In this document: positions 44,803 through 54,637 of the stretch, piece after piece
Position numbering within the stretch: the first letter of the stretch is position 1
Layout: every line of letters begins with the position of its first letter
Assembly (NCBI GenBank): GCA_016841945.1
Contig: JAENYC010000003.1
Location: 1 to 64,000 of the forward strand
From: Haloplasma contractile
Lineage (GTDB): Bacteria > Bacillota_I > Bacilli_A > Haloplasmatales > Haloplasmataceae
Length of the DNA stretch: 64,000 bases
Reading direction: 5' to 3'
Notes under the pieces: generated by a model
The model's database searches: none
What the model was told of the DNA's origin: nothing
What the model saw: only the letters and a program-made list of their open reading frames with translations
Position numbers and translations under genes: made by a program

Positions 44803-46719
44803 TCACTCCCTTGATAAATAAATTAAAATGGTTCCACCCTCTGTGACTTTTTCTCCTGGACGAGGACTTTGATATTTCACCACATTTCCTTCACCGAAAA
44901 ATTCATATTTATAATAATAGACTGGTGGTAGTTCTTTTCTTTTTAATCCAATTAAATTGGGTACGGTATAATATTTAGTATCCCATCCCCATCGGAGTTC
45001 TTTTTCGATTTGATCAGCTTGTTTTGGAATCCCTAATATTGGCAGGGCTTCTTGAAGAATTTCTTTTACAATCGGCGCTGCAACAACTCCCCCGTATTGT
45101 ATAGTGTTCTTTGGATTATCAATGGCAACATAAACCACAATTTGTGGGTCATTCATGGGAGCAGCACCAATAAATGAAACAATATAATTATTATCTAAAT
45201 AGACACCATCCACTGCTTTTTGCGCAGTACCTGTTTTTCCTCCTACACGATAGCCATCAATAAATGCATTTCTCCCCGTCCCTTTTGCCACAACACTTTC
45301 AAGGGCATATCGCATGACATCAGATGTTTCTTCACTAATGACTCGCCTTACCGCATTCTTTTTCTTTTCATATATTAAGTCATTCGTAATTGGCATGCGA
45401 ATTTCTTTTAACACATAAGGTTGATAGAGGATGCCCCCATTAATCGCTGCAGATACTGCGGTAACAAGTTGAATAGGTGTTACTGAATTTCCCTGACCAA
45501 AGGATGAGGTTGCAAGTTCTACAGGGCCTACATCTTCTAAATCAAATACTATCCCTTTTGACTCACCTAATAAGTCAATGCCTGTTTTCTTTCCAAACCC
45601 ATATAAATCAATGTATTTAAATAAGTTTTCAGCACCTAGTCTTCTCCCTATTTCCATAAATCCAGGGTTACATGAATTTTGTATCACTTCAAGAAAGGTT
45701 TGATCCCCATGTCCTCCAGCTTTCCAATCCTTAATCCGAGTCCCATCGACAATGGTGTATCCAGGGTCATAAAAATGTTCATCTAATTCAAAAACCCCTT
45801 CTTCAATTCCCGCTGAATATGTAACAATTTTAAAAGTAGACCCTGGTTCATAACTCATCCAGATGGGTAAATTACGATTATAAATTTCTTGATCGTATTT
45901 TTGATATTCTGTTGGATTATAAGAAGGATAACTTGCCATTGCGAGTATCTCACCATTTTTAGGATTCATCGCTAAACCAAGAATTTGATCAGGATTATAT
46001 CTTGCATTTGTATTTTCTAAGACACGTTCAAGTAATATTTGTATATCCATATCAATCGTTAAATAAATATCCATTCCTTTAGTTGGTGCTTCATATAAAC
46101 CATACAACTGTGATAAAGCATTACCTTTTGCATCAGTAAAATACTTACTACTTCCACTATTCCCCATTAAATAATCATCATAAATATATTCAATTCCTGT
46201 AATTCCTTGATTATCAATACCAACAAAACCCAATACATGTGCTAAATAATCATTATATAAATAATTTCGTGTTGTATCTCCAACTAAATAGACACCTCTG
46301 TAATTCTTATCAATTATTCTTTTGGCCTGTTCAAGTGATAATTTTCTTCCTTCTGGTTTAATTAATTCTACAGACACATGCTTTGATACATGTTTATACG
46401 CCTCTTCATAACTGACCTCTAAAACATCACTTAAAAATGAAGCAACTTCCTCTTTGTTTTCAATCTGTCTTGGAATTAAGGCAACACTTGGAGATAACTT
46501 ATTATTAACAATTGGTTTACCGTTACGATCATATATAATACCTCTTTGTCCTTCTACTGGTATATTTCGACTCCATAAGGCATAAGCCTTATCAGTAATA
46601 TCACTTCCATTAACAAATTGTACAAAAGCTAATCGAAATATTAAAACGATAATCAATAAAGAAAATAAGACCATGAGAAATTTTAATCTCTTTTGCATGA
46701 TGAGGATAAAATCATTCAT
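44803..46719 (-). CDS. Class B penicillin-binding protein with PASTA domain
   Basis: A 638-aa septal or sporulation-type transpeptidase (PbpB/SpoVD family). An N-terminal membrane anchor (about 14-35), a dimerisation domain with GQRGIIYDRNG, and a transpeptidase domain with SxxK in EPGSTFKIV (about 292-300), SxN-type NSCNPGF and KTG in GGKTGTAQ (about 493-500), then one PASTA domain (about 577-638, YTVPNLIGL onward). It would cross-link stem peptides outside the membrane with FtsW. First gene of the murE-side unit; its normal upstream partners rsmH and ftsL lie 4 kb away behind an inserted block. Confidence 0.93.
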   Translation of the reverse strand: MNDFILIMQKRLKFLMVLFSLLIIVLIFRLAFVQFVNGSDITDKAYALWSRNIPVEGQRGIIYDRNGKPIVNNKLSPSVALIPRQIENKEEVASFLSDVLEVSYEEAYKHVSKHVSVELIKPEGRKLSLEQAKRIIDKNYRGVYLVGDTTRNYLYNDYLAHVLGFVGIDNQGITGIEYIYDDYLMGNSGSSKYFTDAKGNALSQLYGLYEAPTKGMDIYLTIDMDIQILLERVLENTNARYNPDQILGLAMNPKNGEILAMASYPSYNPTEYQKYDQEIYNRNLPIWMSYEPGSTFKIVTYSAGIEEGVFELDEHFYDPGYTIVDGTRIKDWKAGGHGDQTFLEVIQNSCNPGFMEIGRRLGAENLFKYIDLYGFGKKTGIDLLGESKGIVFDLEDVGPVELATSSFGQGNSVTPIQLVTAVSAAINGGILYQPYVLKEIRMPITNDLIYEKKKNAVRRVISEETSDVMRYALESVVAKGTGRNAFIDGYRVGGKTGTAQKAVDGVYLDNNYIVSFIGAAPMNDPQIVVYVAIDNPKNTIQYGGVVAAPIVKEILQEALPILGIPKQADQIEKELRWGWDTKYYTVPNLIGLKRKELPPVYYYKYEFFGEGNVVKYQSPRPGEKVTEGGTILIYLSRE

Positions 46720-46912
46720 TTTCTATCACCACATTTATTTAATCTATCTTTTCTATAAATATTCGTCATAACTACAAAATATTATCTTTTACAAAAAGAT
46801 AATGAAAATAAACAAAAATTAACAAAATTTAACAAAAACATAAGAAATCACTAGTAAATAGAAAATGATTCGTTTATAATATAATAGAGATAATTAAAAA
46901 GTAGGGATCATA

Positions 46913-47827
46913 ATGAAAAGAGCACGAATTATATATAACCCATCTTCTGGTAGAGAACTTGTTAGAAAACAACTACCCTATATTTTAGAACGCCTAGAAC
47001 AAGCAGGATATGAAACAAGCGCCCATGCAACGACGGGGGAAGGCTGCGCACGAAAAGCGGCCGAAATCGCAGTTAGACGAAAATACGACCTTGTGATTGC
47101 CGCTGGTGGTGATGGTACGGTATTTGAAGTCATCAATGGTCTAGCCGAAAAAGAATATCGTCCGACATTAGGCATTATACCTGCAGGAACCACAAATGAT
47201 TTTGCAAGAGCATTGGGAATACCCCGTAACATTAAAAAAAATTGTGATATATTATGTGGGGATTACACAAGATTCATTGATATAGGAAAAGCCAATGAAA
47301 AATACTTTATTAATGTGGCCGCTGGAGGTGCTTTTACCGAATTAACCTACCAAGTACCTAGTAAATTAAAAACCATTTTTGGTCGTCTTGCCTATTTCAT
47401 CAAAGGTTTCGAAAAATTAGCTTATATCAAAACAAAAACAGTACGTTTTGAGTATGACAACAAAGTCTATGAAGGAGATGTTTTATTTTTTTTAATTTGT
47501 AATTCAACATCCGTTGGTGGCTTTGAGCGAATAGCACTACGGTCTAAAATTGATGATGGTTTATTTGATTTAATTATTGTAGAGAAAATGAACATACCAA
47601 AACTTGTCGGTGCTGGTATTCAAACCTTAAGTGGTAAACATTTGAAAAACGCAAAAATAAAATACTATCAAGCAAAAAATATAAAAGTATCAGTCAAAGA
47701 TGGCACACCTCTTAATTTAGATGGTGAATATGGTGGAGAATTTCCATGTGAGTTTACAAACTTAAATAAACATTTTAAACTTTTGGTACCAAAACCAAAA
47801 AATATGATTAAAACCTCTAAAAAATAG
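46913..47827 (+). CDS. dgkB: Diacylglycerol kinase (DgkB/YerQ type)
   Basis: A 304-aa soluble lipid kinase: IIYNPSSGRE at the N-terminus, nucleotide loop AAGGDGTVFEVINGL (about 60-74) and PAGTTNDFARALGIP (about 86-100), and DGEYGGEFP near the C-terminus. It recycles diacylglycerol to phosphatidic acid, needed when lipoteichoic acid is made from phosphatidylglycerol. First of three plus-strand genes inserted in the wall cluster. TATAAT at 46875-46880 is a likely -10 box. Confidence 0.93.
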   Translation: MKRARIIYNPSSGRELVRKQLPYILERLEQAGYETSAHATTGEGCARKAAEIAVRRKYDLVIAAGGDGTVFEVINGLAEKEYRPTLGIIPAGTTNDFARALGIPRNIKKNCDILCGDYTRFIDIGKANEKYFINVAAGGAFTELTYQVPSKLKTIFGRLAYFIKGFEKLAYIKTKTVRFEYDNKVYEGDVLFFLICNSTSVGGFERIALRSKIDDGLFDLIIVEKMNIPKLVGAGIQTLSGKHLKNAKIKYYQAKNIKVSVKDGTPLNLDGEYGGEFPCEFTNLNKHFKLLVPKPKNMIKTSKK

Positions 47828-47841
47828 AAGAGGTTTTTTTA
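47812..47841 (+). terminator. Rho-independent terminator
   Basis: AACCTCT and AGAGGTT around a 10-nt loop with a seven-T run; overlaps the dgkB stop. Confidence 0.8.
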
Positions 47842-47930
47842 TTTTCCATAAATTGTCAACTGTAATGCTAGAAATTAACATAATTTTTCTATATAATGAA
47901 GAAGTAAATTAATATTAATTGAGGTATGAT

Positions 47931-49157
47931 ATGAAGAAATTAAATCAAGCAACAACTATCTATTATATCTACTGTGGTGTTACAGCACTACTTTTTATCA
48001 TGATGAAAACAGTGAGAGAAATTTATCGTGTTGATATTGCAGAGTTCAATGCATTTCAAATCGTGATAGTCGGGACGACATTAGAAATCACGCACTTACT
48101 TTTTGAAGTCCCTACAGGCATTATTGCTGATAAATATAGTCGGAAACTGTCAATAATAATAGGACTGGTATTAATAGGAAGTGCTATTTTACTAGAAGGA
48201 TTATTACCTATCTTTTTACTCATTTTAGGAACACAACTCTTTTTAGGAATTGGAGATACATTTACAAGTGGAGCAGATGAGGCTTGGATAGCTGATGAAT
48301 TAAATGGAGAAAATATGACACCCGTCTTTTTAAAAGGCGCTCAAATTGGACAATTTCTTTCAATCTTCGGTACCATTTTAGGGATCATTTTTGGCTATCA
48401 CTATATTCGATTACCTTATTTTATAAGCGGTAGTATATTTATATTACTGGCGCTCTTTTTACTCATTTTTATGAAAGAAATCAATTTTAAAAAAGAAAAA
48501 TCAACACTTTCCCATTTTCATCATATGAAACAGTCACTCACCCTCGTTATTTCATTGATTAAACAGAAAAAAGTATTGGTTTTTATGGTCGTGATAACCT
48601 TTATGCACGGTTTGTACAGTGAAGGTATCGATAGACTTTGGACACCTCATTTTAAATATCAATTTAATTTACCCGATAAAGATGATGTTTTATGGATCGG
48701 TTCTATTTCATTATGTGCGATGTCACTCAGTATCATCGCGGTACAATATATCAAAAAAAGACTTGCTAGAACCAATAAACTAGATCGTGTTTGGTTACTA
48801 TTTATCATCAATTTATTGATGGTCGTCACTTTATTTAGTTTTGCGATGACTAAACACTTCTATATCTCAGCAAGTTTATACATCATTTTTTACACTGTAA
48901 GACGAATTAATCGTCCAATATATAGAGCTTGGATGAATGAATACATCCCATCAAATATTCGAGCAACGGTATTATCGAGTTATGGTCAATTAGATTCAAT
49001 TGGTCAAATCATCGGTGGACCAATCATTGGCTTAATCGCGGTCAACACATCTTATTCATTTGGAATATTATTTGCATCAATCCTTTTAACACCCGTTGTT
49101 TTTATTTACTTATACTTTATAAAAAGAGTTATAAAGTATAAAGAAGACGCATTATAA
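47931..49157 (+). CDS. MFS transporter
   Basis: A 408-aa protein with about twelve membrane spans. The motif A-like loop is IIADKYSRKLSIIIG (about 60-74), and TSGADEAWIADEL is typical of a drug/sugar efflux subgroup seen in many Firmicutes. The substrate cannot be told. The ATG at 47931 follows GAGGTATGAT; an in-frame ATG 12 nt upstream overlaps that site. Confidence 0.85.
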   Translation: MKKLNQATTIYYIYCGVTALLFIMMKTVREIYRVDIAEFNAFQIVIVGTTLEITHLLFEVPTGIIADKYSRKLSIIIGLVLIGSAILLEGLLPIFLLILGTQLFLGIGDTFTSGADEAWIADELNGENMTPVFLKGAQIGQFLSIFGTILGIIFGYHYIRLPYFISGSIFILLALFLLIFMKEINFKKEKSTLSHFHHMKQSLTLVISLIKQKKVLVFMVVITFMHGLYSEGIDRLWTPHFKYQFNLPDKDDVLWIGSISLCAMSLSIIAVQYIKKRLARTNKLDRVWLLFIINLLMVVTLFSFAMTKHFYISASLYIIFYTVRRINRPIYRAWMNEYIPSNIRATVLSSYGQLDSIGQIIGGPIIGLIAVNTSYSFGILFASILLTPVVFIYLYFIKRVIKYKEDAL

Positions 49158-49242
49158 TCATTAAAATAACAATATTTACTATCATGAAAAAAGTTAGCTA
49201 ATCTAATAATAATAAGGAATGATATTATTAGAGGTGGCAACA

Positions 49243-50571
49243 ATGAAAATAAAGAAAAAATATGGATTATGGACATCTATTGCGATGGTTGTTGGCGTTG
49301 TGATTGGTTCTGGTGTCTTTTTTAAAGCCGATGATGTCTTAGCACTAACAAATGGGAACTTAATTCTTGCTTTATTAGCATGGATAATCGGTGCATTCTC
49401 TATGATATTTGGTGCATTGGTTTTTTCTGATTTTGCCCATAGAATTCAATATGTAAATGGTGTTGTTGATTATTCTGAAGTGGCCTACGGTAAAAAGATA
49501 GGATACATTGTAGGCTGGTTTAAGTGGACTGTTTATTACTCGCCACTTTCTGCCATATTGGCTTGGGTATCAGCTATGTATACGCTCATACTATTTAATC
49601 ATCACAATCCAGCTAATTCTTATTTTACTTGGTTATTAGCGTTCATATATTTAACATTAGGTTATGTAATGAATTACTATTCACCACTTTTAGCTGGTAA
49701 ATTTCAAGTCACAACAACCATTATAAAACTCATTCCACTGACGTTAATCGCGATAGTAGGGATAATCGTTGGTTTACATAATGACATATTAATCAATCAT
49801 ATCACGACTGCTGTTACTACTGTCCAAAATAAAACTGGTTCCTTAACTTCAGCAGTTGTATCAACAGCCTTTGCCTATGAAGGATGGATTGTTGCTACAA
49901 CGATTAATCATGAGATAATAGATTCCAAAAAAAATTTACCAAAAGCATTGGTAATGGGTACGATGATTGTCTTCATCGTTTATGTCACTTATTTTTTAGG
50001 GATTGCGGCTGTATTATCACCTGATATAATTCTCATAGAAGGAGACAACGCGATAAAATTGGCGGCGAAAACTTTATTTGGAAATATTGCCTCTGTTTTA
50101 ATCACCTCATTTGTGGTGGTTTCATGTTTAGGTACTTTAAATGGTCTTATCATATCTTCTATTAGAACACCACTATCATTAGCGATTAGGAATCAAGGAA
50201 TAAAACCTAAACTACTGGCAATCATTCATCCCAAAACAACCATGCCTCCTATTTCAACTCTTTTTGCCCTCATATTTTCATCTTTATATTTATTCATTTG
50301 GTATGGGAGTTTAAACAACTGGTTTGGTCAATTTATCGCCATTGATGAAATACCCATTGTATTAATCTATGGCCTATACATATTTTTATACGTATGGTAT
50401 ATAAAAACATATAAAGAATTAAGTATTTTAAAACGATATATTATTCCAATTCTTGCGATATTCGGTTCAATCATCATTTTATACGGAGGTATCACAAATC
50501 CAAGTATCGGTTATTATCTCATCATCTCTATCGTCATTATTCTATTAGGTTTAATATTTTATCGTGAATAA
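49243..50571 (+). CDS. APC-family amino acid permease
   Basis: A 442-aa, twelve-span transporter. The N-terminal substrate loop WTSIAMVVGVVIGSGVFFK (about 9-27) with the unwound G-S-G motif and the span with STAFAYEGWIVATTIN identify the APC superfamily (LAT-like exchangers or serine/threonine type). Specificity is unknown. The ATG at 49243 follows AGAGGTGG. Followed by a weak hairpin (GAAG...CTTC, 50573-50596). Confidence 0.88.
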   Translation: MKIKKKYGLWTSIAMVVGVVIGSGVFFKADDVLALTNGNLILALLAWIIGAFSMIFGALVFSDFAHRIQYVNGVVDYSEVAYGKKIGYIVGWFKWTVYYSPLSAILAWVSAMYTLILFNHHNPANSYFTWLLAFIYLTLGYVMNYYSPLLAGKFQVTTTIIKLIPLTLIAIVGIIVGLHNDILINHITTAVTTVQNKTGSLTSAVVSTAFAYEGWIVATTINHEIIDSKKNLPKALVMGTMIVFIVYVTYFLGIAAVLSPDIILIEGDNAIKLAAKTLFGNIASVLITSFVVVSCLGTLNGLIISSIRTPLSLAIRNQGIKPKLLAIIHPKTTMPPISTLFALIFSSLYLFIWYGSLNNWFGQFIAIDEIPIVLIYGLYIFLYVWYIKTYKELSILKRYIIPILAIFGSIIILYGGITNPSIGYYLIISIVIILLGLIFYRE

Positions 50572-50603
50572 AAAGAAGTCATAAAATGGCTTCTTTTCAT
50601 TTA

Positions 50604-50747
50604 TTAATTAGACACTATTTTATATTGTAAATATAGGATGATGCTAACACTCAATATAAAAAGAATAATCCATAATCTCATAAAAAACAAAATGCGAAAA
50701 TGAGATTGTTTTTTATGTTTTTCTATTTTATATTGTATGAGTTTCAT
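50604..50747 (-). CDS. Very short FtsL-like membrane protein
   Basis: A 47-aa frame, MKLIQYKIEKHKKQSH, a single membrane span (about 19-41), then QYKIVSN and stop. It begins 4 nt after the rsmH stop (TGATGATATG), exactly where ftsL sits in Firmicutes wall clusters, and shows ftsL topology (basic cytoplasmic N-terminus, one span) but lacks the extracellular coiled coil. It is either a minimal divisome protein or an ftsL cut short by the inserted plus-strand genes. Confidence 0.5.
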   Translation of the reverse strand: MKLIQYKIEKHKKQSHFRILFFMRLWIILFILSVSIILYLQYKIVSN

Positions 50748-50751
50748 ATCA

Positions 50752-51690
50752 TCACTTTTCTTTCACTTTTTGTACAATTCGAAGTTTAGCTGAATGAGCA
50801 CGATTGTTTTCTTCTAATTCTTCATTACTAGGAATAATGACTTTCCGATTGATGCGTTTTAAAATAGGTCTTTCTAAATCCTTAGGGAGTATAGGAAGTC
50901 CACGGGGTACATCAGGGGTTTTGGAATATTTTTTAAAGATATCTTTGACAATCCTATCTTCTAATGAATGAAAACTTATCACACAAATTCTTCCGTCAAC
51001 ATCAAGTAAGTCTATCGCTTTTTCTAATGCCTCTGGTAATACCTCTAACTCTCTATTAGTTTCTATCCGGAGTGCTTGAAAGGTTCTTTTTGCGGGATGT
51101 TTTCCACGTAAACTTTTAGCTGGAACTGACTTTTTAATAATATCAACAAGTTCAAATGTTGTTTCAATCGCTTTTTTTTCCCTTGCTTTTTCAATCCCTC
51201 TTGCGATATTTTTAGCATATCTTTCTTCTCCATAACGGGAAATAATGCGAAATAAATCTTGAAAGGCATAATGATTAACGATATCATAAGCACTTAATGA
51301 CTGATTCACATCCATTCGCATATCAAGTTTTGCCTCTTTTTGATAACTAAACCCACGCTTCCCTTGGTCAAATTGAGGAGATGATACACCTAAATCAAAT
51401 AATATACCATTAACTTTACAAACATTTCTGTGATTTAATTCTTCTTTTAAATCCTTAAAATTACGCTGTATGATTTCATAACGTCGACTTATTCTTTTTA
51501 ATCTTGTATTCGCTGCGATAATGGCTTCTTCATCTTGGTCAAAACAATACAAAAAACCTTTATCCAATCGTTTTAAGATTTCACTGCTGTGTCCTCCACC
51601 ACCTAAAGTACAGTCTACATATATTCCATTGGGATTTATATTTAAGCCCTCTATTGATTCCTTTAATAATACACTTTCATGATGAAACAT
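50752..51690 (-). CDS. rsmH: 16S rRNA m4C1402 methyltransferase RsmH (MraW)
   Basis: A 312-aa SAM-dependent methyltransferase acting on the ribosomal decoding centre. Visible: N-terminal HHESVLLKESIEGL, SAM loop VDCTLGGGGHSSEIL (about 24-38), ILFDLGVSSPQFD (about 97-109), GFSYQ, and C-terminal FHSLEDRIVK. Ordinarily the second gene of the dcw cluster (after mraZ, which is not next to it here). GGAGG precedes the ATG. Confidence 0.97.
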   Translation of the reverse strand: MFHHESVLLKESIEGLNINPNGIYVDCTLGGGGHSSEILKRLDKGFLYCFDQDEEAIIAANTRLKRISRRYEIIQRNFKDLKEELNHRNVCKVNGILFDLGVSSPQFDQGKRGFSYQKEAKLDMRMDVNQSLSAYDIVNHYAFQDLFRIISRYGEERYAKNIARGIEKAREKKAIETTFELVDIIKKSVPAKSLRGKHPAKRTFQALRIETNRELEVLPEALEKAIDLLDVDGRICVISFHSLEDRIVKDIFKKYSKTPDVPRGLPILPKDLERPILKRINRKVIIPSNEELEENNRAHSAKLRIVQKVKEK

Positions 51691-51726
51691 AGATACCTCC
51701 AGCTTTTTTATCCATTATAACATATT

Positions 51727-53373
51727 TTAGAAGTAATTCGTTACATATTTATTTCGTAATCCCAAAATCATATCCCTTAGATTAAACTCCTTATCTGCTA
51801 ATACATCTAATAAACCTGTTAGATAACTAATGAGTAAGTACAAGATAAGGTAGATAAGCGCATTAATACTAAGAAAGAGGAAACAATACATTCGACTATA
51901 ATAGTTGATGGTAATTTGTATAATATTGAAATTCACAAAATAGAAAATAATTCCTAGGATAATATTTATGCCAAATATCACAAGTAATCTTCTCACAATG
52001 AAGAAATGGTTATATCTTATTTTATAAACCATTGTGACGAGATTAACGATAATTGTAGTCATTAGTCCAATGGTAGTGGCCAATATTGCGCCATTATATC
52101 CAAGACTTGTAATTAATGTTTCATTATATAAATATTTTAAGCTAACACCTAATGTCATCGAAATTAATAATATGCGTTGTTGATTAATACCCTGCATCAC
52201 CGCACTTGTGATATGATTAAAACACAATAAAATCGCGATTGGTGCATATGACAACAATACATTAGGACCATAGGTATTACCGGCTTGATAAAATAGACTG
52301 TAGACCGCCTGTTGAAATATCATCATCAAAACGATGATCGGAACGATTAAATAGGTACATGTTTGTAGTGCTTTATTGATTTGTTTATTAATCGACTTAT
52401 AGTATTTCTTTGTATAAGATTCAGAAATATATATTAACATTGATACGCCTAACCCCATCCCTAAACTAACGGGTATCATAATTAACTTATTGATTTCAAA
52501 AGCATATGTTCCAAAGATGATCTCTGAATTTTCTCCCCCCCTTAATAAGTACCCTTTATTGAAAGTCATGGTATCGATAAACAAATAGAGACTTGTGACT
52601 AGTCCAAACATCGCAATAGGCAGTGCATATTTAAACAACTCTTTGAATAGATGAACCGTTGGTTTTTCAACAGGAGGATTACTTCTTTTCAATAAATGAT
52701 TGAGCCTTTTGTAAAACTTATGTAGATGAACCCGCAGTAAGATATACGCTGAAACCGCCGCAATCGTAGCACTACTGACCGCAAAATATATCGCAACTGT
52801 ATACTCTAACTTCAATATTCGTACTATAAAAAAAGATGTAATAATAATAAATAAAACCCGTGTCAATTGTTCAATAATCTGACTCATTGCGGTTGGTCTT
52901 GCCATCTTAAACCCTTGAAAAAAACCTCTTAACAAGGCAATAGAAGGCACGACGATAAGGGCAGTCGAAATCACACGAATGACCAACGTCACATCTTCTA
53001 CTTCATTAATCAGTTTTGTCTTTCCTCCTAAGACTTGATAAGCAATTGGTTTTGATAAAAGAAACATGATAAGAAACATTGAAAAACCAATAATGAGCAT
53101 CATAATGGTTGATTTTTTAAATATTTTATAACTGGTTTGGTAATCGTTTTGCGCATTATAAATAGAAATAAACTTAGAGACCCCGAGTGGTACGCCTAAA
53201 GTTGCTAAATCAATAAAAATAATATAGGGAACATAGGCATATGAAAATAATGCTTGTCCTTCTTGACCCACTAACCAAGCAAATGGAAAGACATAGATAA
53301 GACCTAAAAAACGAGAGATGATATTACCTGCGGTTAAAATAAATGCTTGTTTTAACATTGCTTTTTCACTCAA
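51727..53373 (-). CDS. MOP-family flippase (MurJ/SpoVB-like)
   Basis: A 548-aa protein with about fourteen membrane spans, of the polysaccharide-biosynthesis/MurJ superfamily. LKQAFILTAGNIISRFLGLIYVFPF at the start is characteristic of the Gram-positive YtgP/SpoVB group, which flips lipid II or related lipid-linked precursors outward. TTG start with GGAAGGTGATT upstream. A G7 tract lies in the coding strand (52535-52541). It is immediately upstream of rsmH. Confidence 0.82.
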   Translation of the reverse strand: MSEKAMLKQAFILTAGNIISRFLGLIYVFPFAWLVGQEGQALFSYAYVPYIIFIDLATLGVPLGVSKFISIYNAQNDYQTSYKIFKKSTIMMLIIGFSMFLIMFLLSKPIAYQVLGGKTKLINEVEDVTLVIRVISTALIVVPSIALLRGFFQGFKMARPTAMSQIIEQLTRVLFIIITSFFIVRILKLEYTVAIYFAVSSATIAAVSAYILLRVHLHKFYKRLNHLLKRSNPPVEKPTVHLFKELFKYALPIAMFGLVTSLYLFIDTMTFNKGYLLRGGENSEIIFGTYAFEINKLIMIPVSLGMGLGVSMLIYISESYTKKYYKSINKQINKALQTCTYLIVPIIVLMMIFQQAVYSLFYQAGNTYGPNVLLSYAPIAILLCFNHITSAVMQGINQQRILLISMTLGVSLKYLYNETLITSLGYNGAILATTIGLMTTIIVNLVTMVYKIRYNHFFIVRRLLVIFGINIILGIIFYFVNFNIIQITINYYSRMYCFLFLSINALIYLILYLLISYLTGLLDVLADKEFNLRDMILGLRNKYVTNYF

Positions 53374-53429
53374 TTTTAATCACCTTCCTTATTATATTTT
53401 CTGTTTTTTTTATAAATCTATCATTATTT

Positions 53430-53458
53430 TTGTCAAATTTTAACAATTCTATTATAAT
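53430..53458 (+). promoter_or_regulatory. Sigma-A-type promoter
   Basis: TTGTCA (53430-53435), 17-nt spacer, TATAAT (53453-53458), 34 nt before the carbonic-anhydrase-like gene. Confidence 0.75.
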
Positions 53459-53491
53459 AAAACTAAATTCTAAAAAAGAAAGTGTGATAAA

Positions 53492-54001
53492 ATGATAAAA
53501 TCCTATCAAAAAAGAGAACCTCATATTCATAACACCTGTCTCATACTAGATGGTGCCATGATTATTGGAGATGTCACATTAGAAGAAGGTGTCTCGATAT
53601 GGTTCAATAGTGTGATTCGAGCTGATTTAGATACAATTACGATTGGACAGTATACTAATATTCAAGATTTAGTGATGATTCATACCGATTTAAATCAACC
53701 GACAATAATTGGGCATCATTGTACCATCGGTCATCAGGTTATCCTTCATGGATGTAAAGTTGGCAATGAATCACTCATTGGAATGGGCACCACCATTTTA
53801 AATGGTGCATCTATTGGTAATCATTGTATCATTGGTGCCAATAGTTTAGTAACCGCTCATACTATTATCCCTGATTATCACCTTGCCTATGGAAATCCGG
53901 CAAAAGTCATCCGAAAACTCACAGATAAAGAAATCAAACAAATAAAAGAAAACACCCATCATTATGTTCAATTAAGTGGTACATATAACCTAAAGGCATA
54001 A
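53492..54001 (+). CDS. Gamma-carbonic anhydrase-like hexapeptide protein
   Basis: A 169-aa left-handed beta-helix protein (PaaY/YrdA/CaiE group). Repeats such as NSVIRADLDTITIGQYTNIQD and His residues in MIHTD, GHHCTIGH and LHGC (about 69-92) are the likely metal ligands at the trimer interface. Enzyme activity is often undetermined in this family. Monocistronic, with a clear promoter. Confidence 0.9.
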   Translation: MIKSYQKREPHIHNTCLILDGAMIIGDVTLEEGVSIWFNSVIRADLDTITIGQYTNIQDLVMIHTDLNQPTIIGHHCTIGHQVILHGCKVGNESLIGMGTTILNGASIGNHCIIGANSLVTAHTIIPDYHLAYGNPAKVIRKLTDKEIKQIKENTHHYVQLSGTYNLKA

Positions 54002-54112
54002 GTACAATTTTTTAAATCATAATTGAAACAATGACATTTTTCATAGGACACTCATAATATTTAATAGATGACTTAGAATGGGTCATTAATTTTTAGAGGA
54101 GTGAAACGTGTG

Positions 54113-54637
54113 ATGAATGATTACCAGTCAATTTGGACTGAAAAACCATTTATGTGCCCAGATGATGATGATTTCGATATGATGTCTTATTTTATGAAAC
54201 CAAAAACCAAAATGATGAAGTATGATGACATGGATGAAATGTGTGACTATATGTATCAAAGTCCACATCAAAAAATGGTTCAACCTCCATATTATAAGAT
54301 GTTTGATACAACAAAACAATTAAATCAAGCGCTCATCAATCAAGTCAATGAATGCGCACTAACCTGTCATAGAATGATTAATATGTTAGTTGACATGGAC
54401 TGTGACAAGAGAAGAAGACAAATCAGATTACTTCATGATTGTGCTAGAGTCTGTACACAACAAACCATCTACCTAGTGACAAACAGTATGTTTTCAAAAC
54501 AACACGCAAGTTTATGTGCAATAATTTGTGAAACCTGCGGAAAAGAATGTGCTAGATTTTCAGACCCTCAATCACAACATTGTGCTAGAATCTGTCTAGA
54601 ATGTGCTAAAGCTTGTTTTGAATATGCTAGAATGTAA
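54113..54637 (+). CDS. Cysteine-rich four-helix protein (Csp/DUF326-like)
   Basis: A 174-aa protein. The first 60 residues are Met/Asp/Tyr-rich (DDDDFDMMSYFMKPK). The last 110 carry Cys in CxxxC and CxxC spacing (NECALTCHRM, DCARVCTQQ, CAIICETCGKECARF, CARICLECAKACFEYA), the pattern of DUF326/Csp copper-storage proteins, whose Cys line the core of a four-helix bundle and bind many Cu(I). Cu(I) storage is inferred. GAGGAG lies 11 nt before the ATG; a GTG 3 nt earlier is an alternative start. Confidence 0.78.
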   Translation: MNDYQSIWTEKPFMCPDDDDFDMMSYFMKPKTKMMKYDDMDEMCDYMYQSPHQKMVQPPYYKMFDTTKQLNQALINQVNECALTCHRMINMLVDMDCDKRRRQIRLLHDCARVCTQQTIYLVTNSMFSKQHASLCAIICETCGKECARFSDPQSQHCARICLECAKACFEYARM

